This document shows, piece by piece, positions 7,660-15,791 of a stretch of DNA of 35,844 nt (positions are counted from its first letter, which is position 1; each line of letters begins with the position of its first letter). This DNA is from Oscillospiraceae bacterium (lineage in GTDB: Bacteria > Bacillota > Clostridia > Oscillospirales > Oscillospiraceae). The position numbers and the translations under genes were made by a program. Location of the stretch: assembly GCA_017621795.1 (NCBI GenBank), contig JAGASJ010000053.1, positions 1 through 35,844 on the forward strand, read 5' to 3'. The notes below the pieces were generated by a model. That model saw only the letters and a list, made by a program, of their open reading frames with translations. It did no database searches and was not told where the DNA came from.

Positions 7660-7687
7660 TTGCAATTTCAAAGCTTTATGGTATAAT
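7660..7687 (+). promoter_or_regulatory. Promoter of the HPr-like gene
   Basis: TTGCAA at 7660-7665 and TATAAT at 7682-7687 are separated by 16 bp, and TGG precedes the -10. Confidence 0.7.
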
Positions 7688-7752
7688 AAGCCTTGTTCGC
7701 CCCCCCATTATACTCTATAATTCACTGTTTGTACAGCATTGGAGGATTTGCG

Positions 7753-7986
7753 ATGAAAGAATTTCATATCCTTCTGCGTTCCGGATCTCAGGTGCAATCC
7801 TTCGTGAACATCAGTATGCGGCAGCCTTTTGAGATACGGGTCGGCAATGAGGGGCAGGATATTAACGGCAAGGACCTGATGGGGATGTTCAGTCTGGATT
7901 ATTCCGCACCCATTCGTGTACGGGTCCAATGCTCCCAGGAGGAGTTTTTAGCCTTCCGTCAATGCGCAAAAGAATATTTGGTGTAG
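7753..7986 (+). CDS. HPr-like protein without the phospho-histidine
   Basis: A 77-residue protein with the size and strand pattern of HPr, the phosphocarrier of the sugar phosphotransferase system. In HPr the active site reads GxHARP; the corresponding stretch here is GSQVQSFVN, with no histidine. The regulatory-serine motif (KSIMGVMSL in HPr) reads KDLMGMFSL, so serine 46 is replaced by aspartate. It therefore cannot carry phosphate in the normal way; a regulatory or structural role is inferred. GGAGG lies 7 nt before the ATG at 7753, and the frame's earlier start is unlikely. Confidence 0.75.
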   Translation: MKEFHILLRSGSQVQSFVNISMRQPFEIRVGNEGQDINGKDLMGMFSLDYSAPIRVRVQCSQEEFLAFRQCAKEYLV

Positions 7987-7990
7987 TGTA

Positions 7991-8024
7991 CAGTCCCGGG
8001 AATACCCGGGGCTGATTTTATTTA
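7991..8024 (+). terminator. Terminator of the HPr-like gene
   Basis: A 10-bp stem with one wobble pair (7991-8000 with 8005-8014) and a 4-nt loop is followed by ATTTTATTT. Confidence 0.75.
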
Positions 8025-8110
8025 GTGAAAAGTGAAGAGTGAAAAGTGAAAAATTAAATTAAATTGTCGGCAACACCGACACCATAACTCTTCACTCTTC
8101 ACTCTTCACT
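8024..8110. repeat. Long inverted repeat of AGTGAAG-like heptamers
   Basis: The left side is three to four tandem AGTGAA(A/G) units and the right side is TTCACTCTTCACTCTTCACT, its complement. Between them are an AT-rich stretch and a GTCGGC-type core followed by CCATAACT. The same unit appears at 35434-35481, and its core at about 11385-11400. It is a dispersed intergenic repeat placed between two terminators. Confidence 0.65.
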
Positions 8111-8143
8111 AAAAAACGGGACGGCGTTGCCGTCCCGTTTTTT
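8111..8143. terminator. Bidirectional terminator after jag
   Basis: A perfect 15-bp stem (8111-8125 with 8129-8143) and a 3-nt loop, with an A-run on the left and a T-run on the right. It lies just after the jag stop. A near copy, AACGGGACGG with CCGTCCCGTT, occurs at 35692-35716. Confidence 0.9.
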
Positions 8144-8155
8144 ATACAATGTGCG

Positions 8156-9013
8156 TTAGCGGACATATTCGATCACAACCCTACGGTTGGGCTCTGTGCC
8201 CACAGAGTAGGTGGTGATCCGATCCATATCCTGCAATGTAGCGTGGATCACGTGACGCTCGTAAGCATTCATAGGCTCCAGGGTGGTGCGGCGACGTGCC
8301 TTCAGCACCTGCTGTGCCTTCTTCTGGGCGTAGCGGCGCAGAGAATCCTCCCGCTTGCCACGGTATTGCTCTGCATCTACATTGATGCGAATATGACCTT
8401 CTACGGTGCGTCCCACGGAGTAGTTGCACAGATGCTGAATGGCATCCAGTGTGTCGCCGCGGCGGCCGATCAGGTAGCCCAGATCTTCGCCCACCAGCTC
8501 TGCCTCATAGGTGTTGTCGTCCACCTTGCGGGCATGGGGAACGGCCTGAGAATTCATGTGCTCCAGAAGACCCTTCAGGAACTTCTCGATCTTCTCCTCC
8601 ACACTGCCTTCTGCGGCAGGTGCATACACCTTCGGCTCCTTGGGTGCTTCCTTCTTGGGCTCGGGCTTCTTCATTTCCGCTTTGGGTGCTTCCTTCTTGG
8701 GCGCAGCCTTGGGCTCTTCCTTCTTGGGTTCAGCCTTGGGTGCGACAGGAGCAGCCTCCACAGGCTTTTTTGCCTTGGGCTTGTTGCTGCGGGATGCGGC
8801 GCCCAGTGCACTCTTGGGTGCGGCAGGTGCAACGTCCGGTGCTTCGTAAGTCACCTGTACCTTTGCAGGTGCGGCGCCGAAGCCTAAAAAGCCGGATTTG
8901 GCCTGTGCCAAAACCTGAACAGATACGCTGTCTCTATCCAACCCCAGCTGGGTCAATGCCGCTTCAATGGCAAGGTCAATGGTCTTGCCGGTGGTTACAA
9001 TGCTTTTTTCCAT
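8156..9013 (-). CDS. jag: RNA-binding protein Jag (KhpB/EloR)
   Basis: A 285-residue protein. The Jag_N domain covers residues 1-55 (TGKTIDLAIEAALTQLG, KSGFLGFG). A long linker rich in Lys, Pro, Ala and Glu (about 65-135) follows. The KH domain with GYLIGRRGDTLDAIQ and a C-terminal R3H domain (about 220-283) complete it. In Firmicutes it binds RNA and takes part in cell elongation and envelope control. Its ATG shares one base with the yidC stop (TAATG), so translation is coupled. The linker is lengthened by repeated PKKE/PKAE units. Confidence 0.94.
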   Translation of the reverse strand: MEKSIVTTGKTIDLAIEAALTQLGLDRDSVSVQVLAQAKSGFLGFGAAPAKVQVTYEAPDVAPAAPKSALGAASRSNKPKAKKPVEAAPVAPKAEPKKEEPKAAPKKEAPKAEMKKPEPKKEAPKEPKVYAPAAEGSVEEKIEKFLKGLLEHMNSQAVPHARKVDDNTYEAELVGEDLGYLIGRRGDTLDAIQHLCNYSVGRTVEGHIRINVDAEQYRGKREDSLRRYAQKKAQQVLKARRRTTLEPMNAYERHVIHATLQDMDRITTYSVGTEPNRRVVIEYVR

Positions 9014-10269
9014 TATTTCTCCTCCTCCGTCTCCTGAGACGCATAACGGTCGGGATCATAATTGCGGCCTTTGCAGAAGGGACGGTCGGGGATGCCGGAC
9101 ATTACCTGCGGTTCTTCCTCTTCCTCCTCTACAATGCCCCGCTTGGCATTGTACTCCTTCTTTGCGGCGGCCTTTTGTGCATTTTGTTCCCGCTGCTGCT
9201 TCTGCTGGAGCTTCTTCTTGCTGGTGTTTTCAGTGATGCCTTCAGGATTGGCGGCACGGCGCTCCGCACGGATGCGCTCTTTTTCCAGCTCTGCCAGCTC
9301 TTCTTCCATCGCCTTTTGCAGGCGCAGAGCATCCTCTGCATCGTATTCCTTACGCAGGGATTTGGTGATCGCCACGTCCATGACCGTGCCCACAACGCCC
9401 TGGATCAGCCAGTACAGGCTCATTGCGGCGGGCATACTGAAGCCGATGAAAATGGTCATGATCGGCATAACATACATCATGACCTTGCCGGACTTGCCTG
9501 CCTGGGATTCCTTGGCAGTTTCCTTGTCCTCCACGCCCTTGGCATCGGTAACCAGGGAATTATTTGCGCGCTGAGAGATCAGCATGGTCAGCATCTGGCT
9601 GCCGGCAGACAGCACCGGCAGTAAAAATCCGCCAATGTGTGCCCAGTCCCAGGACCACAGGGTTTTGTTGAAGATCTTGTACTCCGGCACAGCTGCCAGG
9701 TCAATGCCCAGGAAGCTGAAGTTTACGCCGGCAGCAACACGGCCTGCATCGGTAATGCCCTCAACGCCTGCGATCACAGCAGGGTCGATCTCCCACAGAT
9801 GGGCGGCAGTGACCATTTGCTTGTAGTAGTCCAGGCCCTTGAAGGCAGTCTCATGCTCTGCGCGGACAAGCTCCATCAGTTCCTTTGCCACCGCATCGGA
9901 CTGGTGCAGAATATAGGTCAGGGGTTCACGGATGACCTGATAAAGGGGAATCAAAATCAGCAGAGGCAGCAAAGACCACAGACAGCCGCCGCCCATAGAT
10001 ACGCCTTCTTCTTTGTAAAGCTTGCGAATCTCCTCGCTCTGCTTCATTTGGTCGTTTTCGTACTTCTTTTGAATGTACTTCAGCCTGGGGGTCAGGCGAG
10101 ACATTTTCATGGTAGAGCGTCTGCTCTTGATGGTGGTGGGCATCAGCACCAGCTTGACGATCAAAGAGAACAAGATCAGTGCAAGACCGTAGTTGTTGGA
10201 AAACTGATACAGCCAGTCCAGCAAATAGCCGAAGCCAATTCGAATATACTCAAAAATGCCGAGAATCAT
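9013..10269 (-). CDS. yidC: YidC/Oxa1-type membrane protein insertase
   Basis: A 418-residue insertase that places proteins in the cytoplasmic membrane alone or with Sec. Hydrophobic segments start near residues 25, 100, 205 and 260, and the conserved basic hydrophilic groove residues fall in the first segment region (LVLMPTTIKSRRS). It is longer than a usual Gram-positive YidC (about 260-290 residues). The extra length is an external loop (about residues 130-205) and a highly charged cytoplasmic tail after about 310. Start at 10269 with AGGAGGAAC. It lies in the conserved rnpA-yidD-yidC-jag block. Confidence 0.94.
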   Translation of the reverse strand: MILGIFEYIRIGFGYLLDWLYQFSNNYGLALILFSLIVKLVLMPTTIKSRRSTMKMSRLTPRLKYIQKKYENDQMKQSEEIRKLYKEEGVSMGGGCLWSLLPLLILIPLYQVIREPLTYILHQSDAVAKELMELVRAEHETAFKGLDYYKQMVTAAHLWEIDPAVIAGVEGITDAGRVAAGVNFSFLGIDLAAVPEYKIFNKTLWSWDWAHIGGFLLPVLSAGSQMLTMLISQRANNSLVTDAKGVEDKETAKESQAGKSGKVMMYVMPIMTIFIGFSMPAAMSLYWLIQGVVGTVMDVAITKSLRKEYDAEDALRLQKAMEEELAELEKERIRAERRAANPEGITENTSKKKLQQKQQREQNAQKAAAKKEYNAKRGIVEEEEEEPQVMSGIPDRPFCKGRNYDPDRYASQETEEEK

Positions 10270-10287
10270 TAAAGTTCCTCCTAATAT

Positions 10288-10500
10288 TTAAGGCACGGGG
10301 TCGTAATAGTCCCCTTTGTGGAAGGGGTGACAGCGCAAAAAGCGGCGCAAAGCCAAATAGCCGCCCTTCAACGCCCCGTATTTGGTAATTGCTTCGTAAG
10401 CGTAAGCGGAGCAGGTAGGGGTAAATCTACAACGGGAAGGAAACGCGGGAGAGATGTGCTTCTGATAGAAGCGGATCATTGCTAAAAATATCTTTTTCAT
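10288..10500 (-). CDS. yidD: Membrane protein insertion efficiency factor YidD
   Basis: A 70-residue protein with the family signature [21 protein letters not shown] and [14 protein letters not shown]. YidD assists YidC-dependent insertion. Its start codon overlaps the rnpA stop (ATGA). Confidence 0.95.
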   Translation of the reverse strand: MKKIFLAMIRFYQKHISPAFPSRCRFTPTCSAYAYEAITKYGALKGGYLALRRFLRCHPFHKGDYYDPVP

Positions 10501-10829
10501 CGCAAGACACCTGCTTTTTCTGCCAAGGACAGATAGGCGGCAGTCAGTTTGGAAAAGTCCGCATCCACGCAGCGACTGCGCGCTACCACCACAATATCAT
10601 ATCCCGCGGCAAACCGCGCTTCATTCAGGCGATAGATCTCCCGCAGGCGGCGGCGTACCCGATTGCGCACATGGGCCTTGCCCAGCTTTTTACTGACGGT
10701 GATGCCCACACGGTTACGTTCCGTGTGATTGGCTTTGGCGTAAAACACCAAAAAGCCGTTGGCCTTTCCGTCTGTATGGTACAGCTTGCGGAAAATATGA
10801 TTTAGTTTCAAACTGGATGAAAACCTCAT
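10497..10829 (-). CDS. rnpA: Ribonuclease P protein component
   Basis: A 110-residue basic protein that binds the RNase P RNA and helps mature tRNA 5' ends. The signature [19 protein letters not shown] is clear. An upstream in-frame start exists (10922), but the ATG at 10829 has GAGAGG just before it and gives the normal size. It overlaps yidD by 4 bp. A terminator lies between it and rpmH, which would lower its expression relative to L34. Confidence 0.94.
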   Translation of the reverse strand: MRFSSSLKLNHIFRKLYHTDGKANGFLVFYAKANHTERNRVGITVSKKLGKAHVRNRVRRRLREIYRLNEARFAAGYDIVVVARSRCVDADFSKLTAAYLSLAEKAGVLR

Positions 10830-10878
10830 AATCCTCTCTCCACTACAGAAAGAACGGCACACAGAATGTGTGCTCAAA

Positions 10879-10917
10879 TAAAAAAGGGAGCAGGGCGAAA
10901 GAATTATTCGCCCTGCT
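10879..10917 (-). terminator. Internal terminator between rpmH and rnpA
   Basis: An 11-bp stem (10889-10899 with 10907-10917) is followed on the minus strand by CCC and six T residues. It probably makes most transcripts end after rpmH, with read-through to rnpA. Confidence 0.8.
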
Positions 10918-10973
10918 ATCACTCCCGTTTTGCGTGGAGCGACGCTCCAGCGTGTAGTTACCCAAGGCTAAAC

Positions 10974-11108
10974 TCAGGCGGACAGAACCTTGCGGCCCTT
11001 TGCGCGGCGGCGAGCAAGAACCTTGCGGCCATTGGAAGTAGCCATTCTCTGGCGGAAACCGTGAACCTTGGAACGGTGACGGCGGCTGGGCTGATAGGTA
11101 CGCTTCAT
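10974..11108 (-). CDS. rpmH: 50S ribosomal protein L34
   Basis: A 44-residue, very basic protein starting [18 protein letters not shown] and ending [10 protein letters not shown], a clear L34. AGGAGG lies 9 nt before the ATG at 11108. It heads the rnpA-yidD-yidC-jag block. Confidence 0.97.
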   Translation of the reverse strand: MKRTYQPSRRHRSKVHGFRQRMATSNGRKVLARRRAKGRKVLSA

Positions 11109-11201
11109 CGGGGTACACCTCCTGTCAAATTCTTTATATGCTCAACAGCCCGAAGGCCGTAGCAAAGCATAGTAAACGACCATACATCGTCATTCTATCG
11201 C

Positions 11202-11230
11202 ATTATAACCGAAAACTACCCTCAGGTCAA
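11202..11230 (-). promoter_or_regulatory. Strong sigma-A promoter of rpmH
   Basis: The -35 TTGACC (11230-11225) and -10 TATAAT (11207-11202) are 17 bp apart. The next 300 bp upstream contain no gene and no TTATCCACA-type DnaA box that I can find. Confidence 0.88.
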
Positions 11231-11281
11231 CAATTATTTTTTCACCTGTACCTTTTATTATATAAAAACGGGGAAAAAACA

Positions 11282-11361
11282 GCGGGCGGATGATATCCGC
11301 CCCTACGATGTTGAACAAAAACGTGCGATATAGACCGTAGGGGCGGATATCATCCGCCCGC
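11282..11361. repeat. Palindromic repeat with 26-bp perfect arms
   Basis: Arms at 11282-11307 and 11336-11361 are perfect inverted copies (core GGGCGGATGATATCCGCCC) around a 28-nt centre. Related arms occur at 27040-27122. The region 11109-11412 otherwise holds only the rpmH promoter and a fragment of the GCCGAC/CCATAACT repeat. Confidence 0.8.
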
Positions 11362-11412
11362 AATTATTTTAATCCTTCGGCTCTGCCGACACCATAACTT
11401 TCAATTGTCAAT

Positions 11413-12039
11413 TTACCGTAATTGTTTGAGCAAGTCCCAAAAATCTGCAACGCGCCAATCGCAGGGGGGATATTGGGGGATATCCGGGGTCAGCAGATGG
11501 ATGGTTTTGCATCCGGCGTTGTAGCCCGATTCCAGATCGCAGCTGCGGTCACCCACCATCACGGTATCCTCAGCCGTGCCGCCGTATTTTTCCATCAGGT
11601 ACAGGATCGGCGCAGGCGAAGGCTTGTACACAAACCGCGGATGGGCGGTAGTAATGATCTCCCGAAAGCAGTCGGTCAATTGTGCCTTTTCCAGATACGG
11701 ATAGGTAGATTCTCCCCGATTGGTAAATATGTAATTATAACCGCCGTTGCTGCGGATCTGCTCCAGCACCTCCCGCACCCCCGGAAAGGGCGGCGCGGTA
11801 TCCAGGTGTTGGTTTACATAATATTTATCGTAGTGCTCTTTCATATCCGGGATATTGTATTTTTCGCCGTAGTAGCGGATGGCGTGAGGCACATTGATGA
11901 GCATTTGCTCATGAATATTTTTCCTGCTTTCCGTAATGCCGCAATCCCGCAAGGCTTTTTGCATATAGCCGGTGAGGTTGGGATAGGTGTCAAACAGTGT
12001 GCCGTCAAAATCCCAAATAAAATGTTTTAAAGACCTCAT
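11413..12039 (-). CDS. HAD-superfamily phosphatase, phosphoglycolate-phosphatase-like
   Basis: A 208-residue HAD hydrolase. Motif I is WDFDGTLFDT (Asp10 and Asp12), motif II is the Thr of FTNRG, motif III is the lysine of KPSP, and motif IV is GDRSCD. A helical cap (about residues 18-90) makes it subclass I. The substrate is unknown; sugar phosphates or phosphoglycolate are typical. Start at 12039 after GAGGGAC. Confidence 0.85.
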   Translation of the reverse strand: MRSLKHFIWDFDGTLFDTYPNLTGYMQKALRDCGITESRKNIHEQMLINVPHAIRYYGEKYNIPDMKEHYDKYYVNQHLDTAPPFPGVREVLEQIRSNGGYNYIFTNRGESTYPYLEKAQLTDCFREIITTAHPRFVYKPSPAPILYLMEKYGGTAEDTVMVGDRSCDLESGYNAGCKTIHLLTPDIPQYPPCDWRVADFWDLLKQLR

Positions 12040-12067
12040 CTTTTGTCCCTCTTTTTGCAGTTGCCGA

Positions 12068-12817
12068 TCAGCCCGCCATCGCCAGCATCAGGCAGAAGCC
12101 CACCAGCAGCGCATAAGTCGCCCCCCGTTCCTCGCCGTGGGCGTGAGTCTCCGGGATCATCTCATCGCTGATGACATAGAGCATCGTGCCGCCTGCAAAT
12201 GCCAGCGCGAAGGGTAAAACAGCGGCAGACACGGTTACCGCAAAATAGCCCAAGAACGTTCCAAATATCTCCACCACACCGGTCATGGTTGCCACAATAC
12301 AGGTGCGCAGAGGCTTCATCCCCGCCGCCAGCATCGGTCCGATGATCACCATACCCTCCGGGATGTTTTGCAGTGCAATACCGGCGGCAATGGTCAGTGC
12401 CTGCTCGTTGTTGTCTGTACCGAAGCCCACACCGGCGGCAATGCCCTCCGGCAAATTGTGAATGGCGATGGCCAGTACAAAGAGCAGCACCCTGTTCAGC
12501 TTTTGGGTATCCGAGGGATGCTGCTCCTGATCCGCACCGGAAAGACGGTGCAGGTGGGGCACCAGCTTATCCAGCAGGTTCAGGCAGAAGGCGCCGCAAA
12601 AAATACCTGCTACGGCGACCCAAATGCCCCATTTGCCGCCGCCTTCCACCGCGGGCACGATCAGCCCCAATACGGCGGCGCACAGCATCACGCCTGCGGC
12701 AAAGGACAGCACGATGTCACTGAATTTATGGGAAATATTTTTAAAGACAAAGCCTAAGAGCGCGCCGACGATGGTCGCGCCGCCAACGCCCAGCGCTGTA
12801 AGAAAAACAAGCTGCAT
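12068..12817 (-). CDS. ZIP-family metal transporter
   Basis: A 249-residue protein with about eight membrane segments. The metal-binding motifs HNLPEGIAAGVGFG (fourth helix) and NIPEGMVI (fifth helix) are typical of ZupT/GufA-type ZIP transporters that import Zn2+ and related ions. The variable loop between helices 3 and 4 contains HLHRLSGADQEQH. GGAGGAGAT precedes the ATG. A weak extended -10, TGCTATACT, lies about 30 bp upstream. It is close to the HAD gene and may share its transcript. Confidence 0.88.
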   Translation of the reverse strand: MQLVFLTALGVGGATIVGALLGFVFKNISHKFSDIVLSFAAGVMLCAAVLGLIVPAVEGGGKWGIWVAVAGIFCGAFCLNLLDKLVPHLHRLSGADQEQHPSDTQKLNRVLLFVLAIAIHNLPEGIAAGVGFGTDNNEQALTIAAGIALQNIPEGMVIIGPMLAAGMKPLRTCIVATMTGVVEIFGTFLGYFAVTVSAAVLPFALAFAGGTMLYVISDEMIPETHAHGEERGATYALLVGFCLMLAMAG

Positions 12818-12888
12818 AAAATCTCCTCCTTTTTATTAGTATAGCACATATTCCGAAAATTTCCATAAAAAGGAGAAAAAAACAGCTT

Positions 12889-13437
12889 TTAATTCTCCGA
12901 GCGAATAAACTTTCCGGCAGGTGTGCGCAAAAGCACAAAGCCCAGCACCATCACCATCACCATATCCGGCAGCATATACGCACCGTTATACAGGGCCGAA
13001 TAGATCCAGGGAGAGGTCATGGTCATCTTGAAAAATTCCTCCGGCATATACTCTGCCCAAATGGTGGCACCTACCACATAATGCACCAAAAACCGCAGGG
13101 TACAGGCCACAGCCGTTGCCCGATAGAACTTGCCTTTAAACAGTCCCGCTGTGCCCACGACCATATAGGCGATCAAAAAATCACCCAGGATGCTCTCCCA
13201 GCCGATGGCAATGCCCCCTTCAAACAGGGCCTGCAGTACCGCGTGGGCAGTGCTCACGATCATTCCGGGACCAAAGCCCCAGCGCACGCAGTACAAAATG
13301 ATGGGAAACATACTAAGGTCGATAGAGCCGCCCCAGGGGAACTTATACAGGGGCAAAAAGCTAAGGATTTCCGCCAGCGCAATACAGATTGCGCCCTCTG
13401 TCAGTCGGCGGACGCGCAGATGGGTCTTACTTTGCAT
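12889..13437 (-). CDS. thiT: Thiamine transporter ThiT (ECF S component)
   Basis: A 182-residue, six-helix membrane protein of the energy-coupling-factor S-component type. The family pattern includes LTEGAICIALAEILSFLPLYKFPWGGSIDLSMFPI near the N-terminus (only part quoted here matters: the E and PWGGS) and YNGAYMLPDM near the end. It binds thiamine and needs the shared ECF module encoded elsewhere. The upstream TPP riboswitch and terminator support the substrate strongly. Confidence 0.93.
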   Translation of the reverse strand: MQSKTHLRVRRLTEGAICIALAEILSFLPLYKFPWGGSIDLSMFPIILYCVRWGFGPGMIVSTAHAVLQALFEGGIAIGWESILGDFLIAYMVVGTAGLFKGKFYRATAVACTLRFLVHYVVGATIWAEYMPEEFFKMTMTSPWIYSALYNGAYMLPDMVMVMVLGFVLLRTPAGKFIRSEN

Positions 13438-13454
13438 GAAGATACCTCCAATAA

Positions 13455-13491
13455 AAAATATCGCATTGCAACCGTCAAAGGTGCAATGCGA
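13455..13491 (-). terminator. Riboswitch expression platform (terminator)
   Basis: A perfect 10-bp stem (13461-13470 with 13482-13491) followed on the minus strand by TATTTTTTATT lies between the TPP aptamer and the thiT ribosome site. It should form when TPP is bound and stop transcription. Confidence 0.85.
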
Positions 13492-13515
13492 TCCATAAAA
13501 GGTATCTTTACATCA

Positions 13516-13607
13516 GCATCTTTTCCTACGACGGTACAAACCGTATCAGGTTCACGGGTTGAGGCAAGGAAGCCTCCTCTCAGCCGATCCAGTTCGGCAC
13601 CCCGAAG
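13516..13607 (-). ncRNA. TPP riboswitch
   Basis: On the minus strand the conserved elements appear in order: GGGGTGCC, GGCTGAGAG, AACCCGTGAACCTGAT and CGTAGGAAAAGATG. These are the THI-box aptamer that binds thiamine pyrophosphate. It controls thiT through the downstream terminator. Confidence 0.95.
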
Positions 13608-13631
13608 ACGAATGTTGTAATGCGTAAAATG

Positions 13632-13660
13632 ATTATATATCGGTTGGTTTCGGAAGTCAA
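13632..13660 (-). promoter_or_regulatory. Promoter of the TPP riboswitch / thiT transcript
   Basis: The -35 TTGACT (13660-13655) and -10 TATAAT (13637-13632) have a 17-bp spacer. The -35 overlaps the stop codon of the upstream HIT gene. Confidence 0.85.
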
Positions 13661-13995
13661 GCCATTTCTGTGTTGAGCACCTTACCGCCCAAAATGTGGA
13701 AATGCAGGTGGTGCACCGTCTGCCCCGCGTCCGCGCCGCAGTTGGATACCACACGGTAGCCGTTTGTCAGCTGCTCCCGGGCCGCAATGGCGGGAATGAC
13801 CTCAAAAATGTGGGCGACCAGCTTGCTGTTTGCTTCGGTGATCTCTCCGACAGATGCAATATGCTCCTTGGGGATCACCAAAATATGGGTGGGTGCCTGG
13901 GGGGCAATGTCCCGAAAAGCCAAAATCTGCTCGTCCTCATAGACCTTGGTGGACGGGATCTCCCCGTGGGCAATCTTACAAAATAAACAATCCAT
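13657..13995 (-). CDS. HIT-family nucleotide hydrolase
   Basis: A 112-residue histidine-triad protein of the Hint/protein-kinase-C-interacting type. The triad motif is HHLHFHILGG, and CLFCKI near the N-terminus is typical of the bacterial branch. Such proteins hydrolyse nucleoside phosphoramidates or related dinucleotides. AGGAGG precedes the ATG at 13995. Confidence 0.93.
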   Translation of the reverse strand: MDCLFCKIAHGEIPSTKVYEDEQILAFRDIAPQAPTHILVIPKEHIASVGEITEANSKLVAHIFEVIPAIAAREQLTNGYRVVSNCGADAGQTVHHLHFHILGGKVLNTEMA

Positions 13996-14040
13996 TTTTC
14001 TACCTCCTACAGTAACCGACGATGCAATCGTCTGCGATCA

Positions 14041-14511
14041 TTACAGGCCAAAAATATGCAGTACACCGGCGCTGGCAAATGCCATAATACATCCGGCCAT
14101 TATTACACCCAGGCACACTGCCCCTGCAGTGGTCTTCGGGCCTAAGTTCAGAAGGCTTGCCGCCAACGTGCCGGTCCACGCACCGGTACCGGGCAGGGGA
14201 ATGCCCACAAACAGCATCAGTGCCACAAAGCTTCCGAAGCGGCCGGTGGACCTGGTCAGCTTCCGTCCTGCCTTTTCGCCCTTTTCCAGGCAGAAGCCGC
14301 AGAACTTTCCGATGTGCTTCTGTTTTGCGCCCCACAGCAAAAATTTACGGGCAAACATATAGACGATCGGTACAGGCAGTAAATTGGCAATGGCGCACAT
14401 AAATACCGCCGGCACGCGGTCCAGCCCCGCCGCCATTGCATAGGGCACGCCGCCTCTGAGCTCCACTATGGGGACCATGGAAATCAAAAAAGCAATGATG
14501 TACTTTGTCAT
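14041..14511 (-). CDS. Small multidrug-export-like membrane protein (COG2426 type)
   Basis: A 156-residue protein with three to four membrane segments and the family pattern PIVELRGGVPYAMAAG plus FVGIPLPGTGAWTG. The family has been named 'small multi-drug export', but its function is poorly established. An upstream in-frame start exists; the ATG at 14511, with AGGAGC before it, fits the family length and is preferred. Confidence 0.82.
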   Translation of the reverse strand: MTKYIIAFLISMVPIVELRGGVPYAMAAGLDRVPAVFMCAIANLLPVPIVYMFARKFLLWGAKQKHIGKFCGFCLEKGEKAGRKLTRSTGRFGSFVALMLFVGIPLPGTGAWTGTLAASLLNLGPKTTAGAVCLGVIMAGCIMAFASAGVLHIFGL

Positions 14512-14649
14512 GGCTTGCTCCTTTTTAAAGTGTTCTTTTATTGTAGCACAACTGCGTCCCGGTTGCAACGGAAATATGGAAAGTGGAGAGAAAGTGCCCT
14601 GTTTTTATGGCTTTTCAGCCTCTCTGTGGGGCACATAAAAAGAAAATAC

Positions 14650-14678
14650 TTCCATTTTTTGAAAAAGTGTGGTATACT
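14650..14678 (+). promoter_or_regulatory. Extended -10 promoter of the carboxypeptidase gene
   Basis: TATACT at 14673-14678 is preceded by TGG, forming an extended -10. The -35 position (TTCCAT, 14650-14655) is weak. Confidence 0.55.
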
Positions 14679-14708
14679 GTGTGAGAATTTTGCGAAAAGA
14701 GGCATACT

Positions 14709-15722
14709 ATGAAAAAAAATACTGTTCTGTCCATTGTTGCGGCAGTGCTTTTTTTGATCGGTCTTGTGCTGATGCTGGTGGTCGTGCCTATGCTCTCCGA
14801 CGACGGGTCGGTCACCACTACAGCAGTGGCAACTACCGAGCCGCCCACCACCGTGCCGCCCACCACCGAGCCACCCACAGAGCCCACTACCGAAGCACCC
14901 ACCAACCCTCCGGCAGAGACTACGCCCCCCCGGGAGCTGAACCTCACCGCCAGCAAGGCCTTTGTTTATAACTGCACCGCAGATTATATGGTATACGCCG
15001 GCGGCGATATGGATGAAAAGATCTCTCCCGCCAGCCTGACAAAGCTTCTGACCGGCCACGTGGTGCTGCAGCATCTAAACCCCGCCACGGTGATTACCGT
15101 GGGTGAGGAGATCACCTGGATCGACCCGGATTCCTCCTGGGCAAATCTGCATCAGGGCAATCAGCTCACTGTGGAAATGCTGATTCAGGGGCTGATGATG
15201 CAAAGCGGCAACGATGCCGCCTATACCCTGGCCGTTGCCTGCGGGCGTACCATCCGCAACGACCAGAATCTAAACGCCCGGGATGCTTTGGGCGTCTTTA
15301 TGGACGAGATGAATAATGAAGCCCGCCTTTTGGGTCTGAGCAACACCCACTATGTAAATCCCGACGGCATTGATGCCCAGGGGCACTACACCAGCTGTAA
15401 CGATCTCGTCACCATTTCCAAGATCGTGATGGAAAATCCGCTTCTTATGAAATACTGCGGTATGGCCACCGCCAACGTCACCTTCCAATCCGGCGAAAGC
15501 TACACCTGGAACAACAGCAACTACCTGCTCCACGAAAGTATGAATTGCTACACGCCGGAGGCCATCGGCCTGAAAACCGGCAGTACATACAATGCAGGCA
15601 AATGCCTCATCTCCGTTTTTAAACAGGAAGACGGCACCGTTTTGATGGTAGGTGTGCTGGGCAGCAGCTCCGACGCCGAAAGATACAACGACACCCTGAT
15701 CCTCTATAACCGTTTTAAATAA
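14709..15722 (+). CDS. D-alanyl-D-alanine carboxypeptidase (S11 family)
   Basis: A 337-residue low-molecular-weight penicillin-binding protein that trims the terminal D-Ala of peptidoglycan stem peptides. An N-terminal transmembrane anchor (about residues 6-28) is followed by a Thr/Pro/Glu-rich wall spacer (about 34-75) and the catalytic domain. The active-site motifs are Ser109-x-x-Lys112 (ASLTK), Ser166-Gly-Asn168, and Lys289-Thr-Gly. It differs from DacA/DacF by the N-terminal rather than C-terminal anchor. GAGG lies about 8 nt before the ATG. Confidence 0.92.
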   Translation: MKKNTVLSIVAAVLFLIGLVLMLVVVPMLSDDGSVTTTAVATTEPPTTVPPTTEPPTEPTTEAPTNPPAETTPPRELNLTASKAFVYNCTADYMVYAGGDMDEKISPASLTKLLTGHVVLQHLNPATVITVGEEITWIDPDSSWANLHQGNQLTVEMLIQGLMMQSGNDAAYTLAVACGRTIRNDQNLNARDALGVFMDEMNNEARLLGLSNTHYVNPDGIDAQGHYTSCNDLVTISKIVMENPLLMKYCGMATANVTFQSGESYTWNNSNYLLHESMNCYTPEAIGLKTGSTYNAGKCLISVFKQEDGTVLMVGVLGSSSDAERYNDTLILYNRFK

Positions 15723-15731
15723 GCGAAAAAC

Positions 15732-15759
15732 AAACTGCCACCCCCCGGGTGGCAGTTTT
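15732..15759. terminator. Terminator after the carboxypeptidase gene
   Basis: A 12-bp stem (15732-15743 with 15747-15758) with a 3-nt loop is followed by a short T-run. Confidence 0.8.
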
Positions 15760-15791
15760 GCGTATGTAACAGCATGAACCAACATTTAAAC

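Noticed and set aside
8024-8110. Iteron-type origin from AGTGAAG heptamers
   Set aside because: The heptamers form one large inverted repeat found elsewhere, with no replication gene near.
8449-9624. Plus-strand open frame of 391 codons
   Set aside because: It crosses the jag-yidC junction on the wrong strand and is rich in Pro, Arg and Leu typical of a shadow frame.
11109-11412. Chromosomal origin upstream of rpmH
   Set aside because: No TTATCCACA-like boxes and no dnaA are visible; the region contains a promoter and dispersed palindromes.
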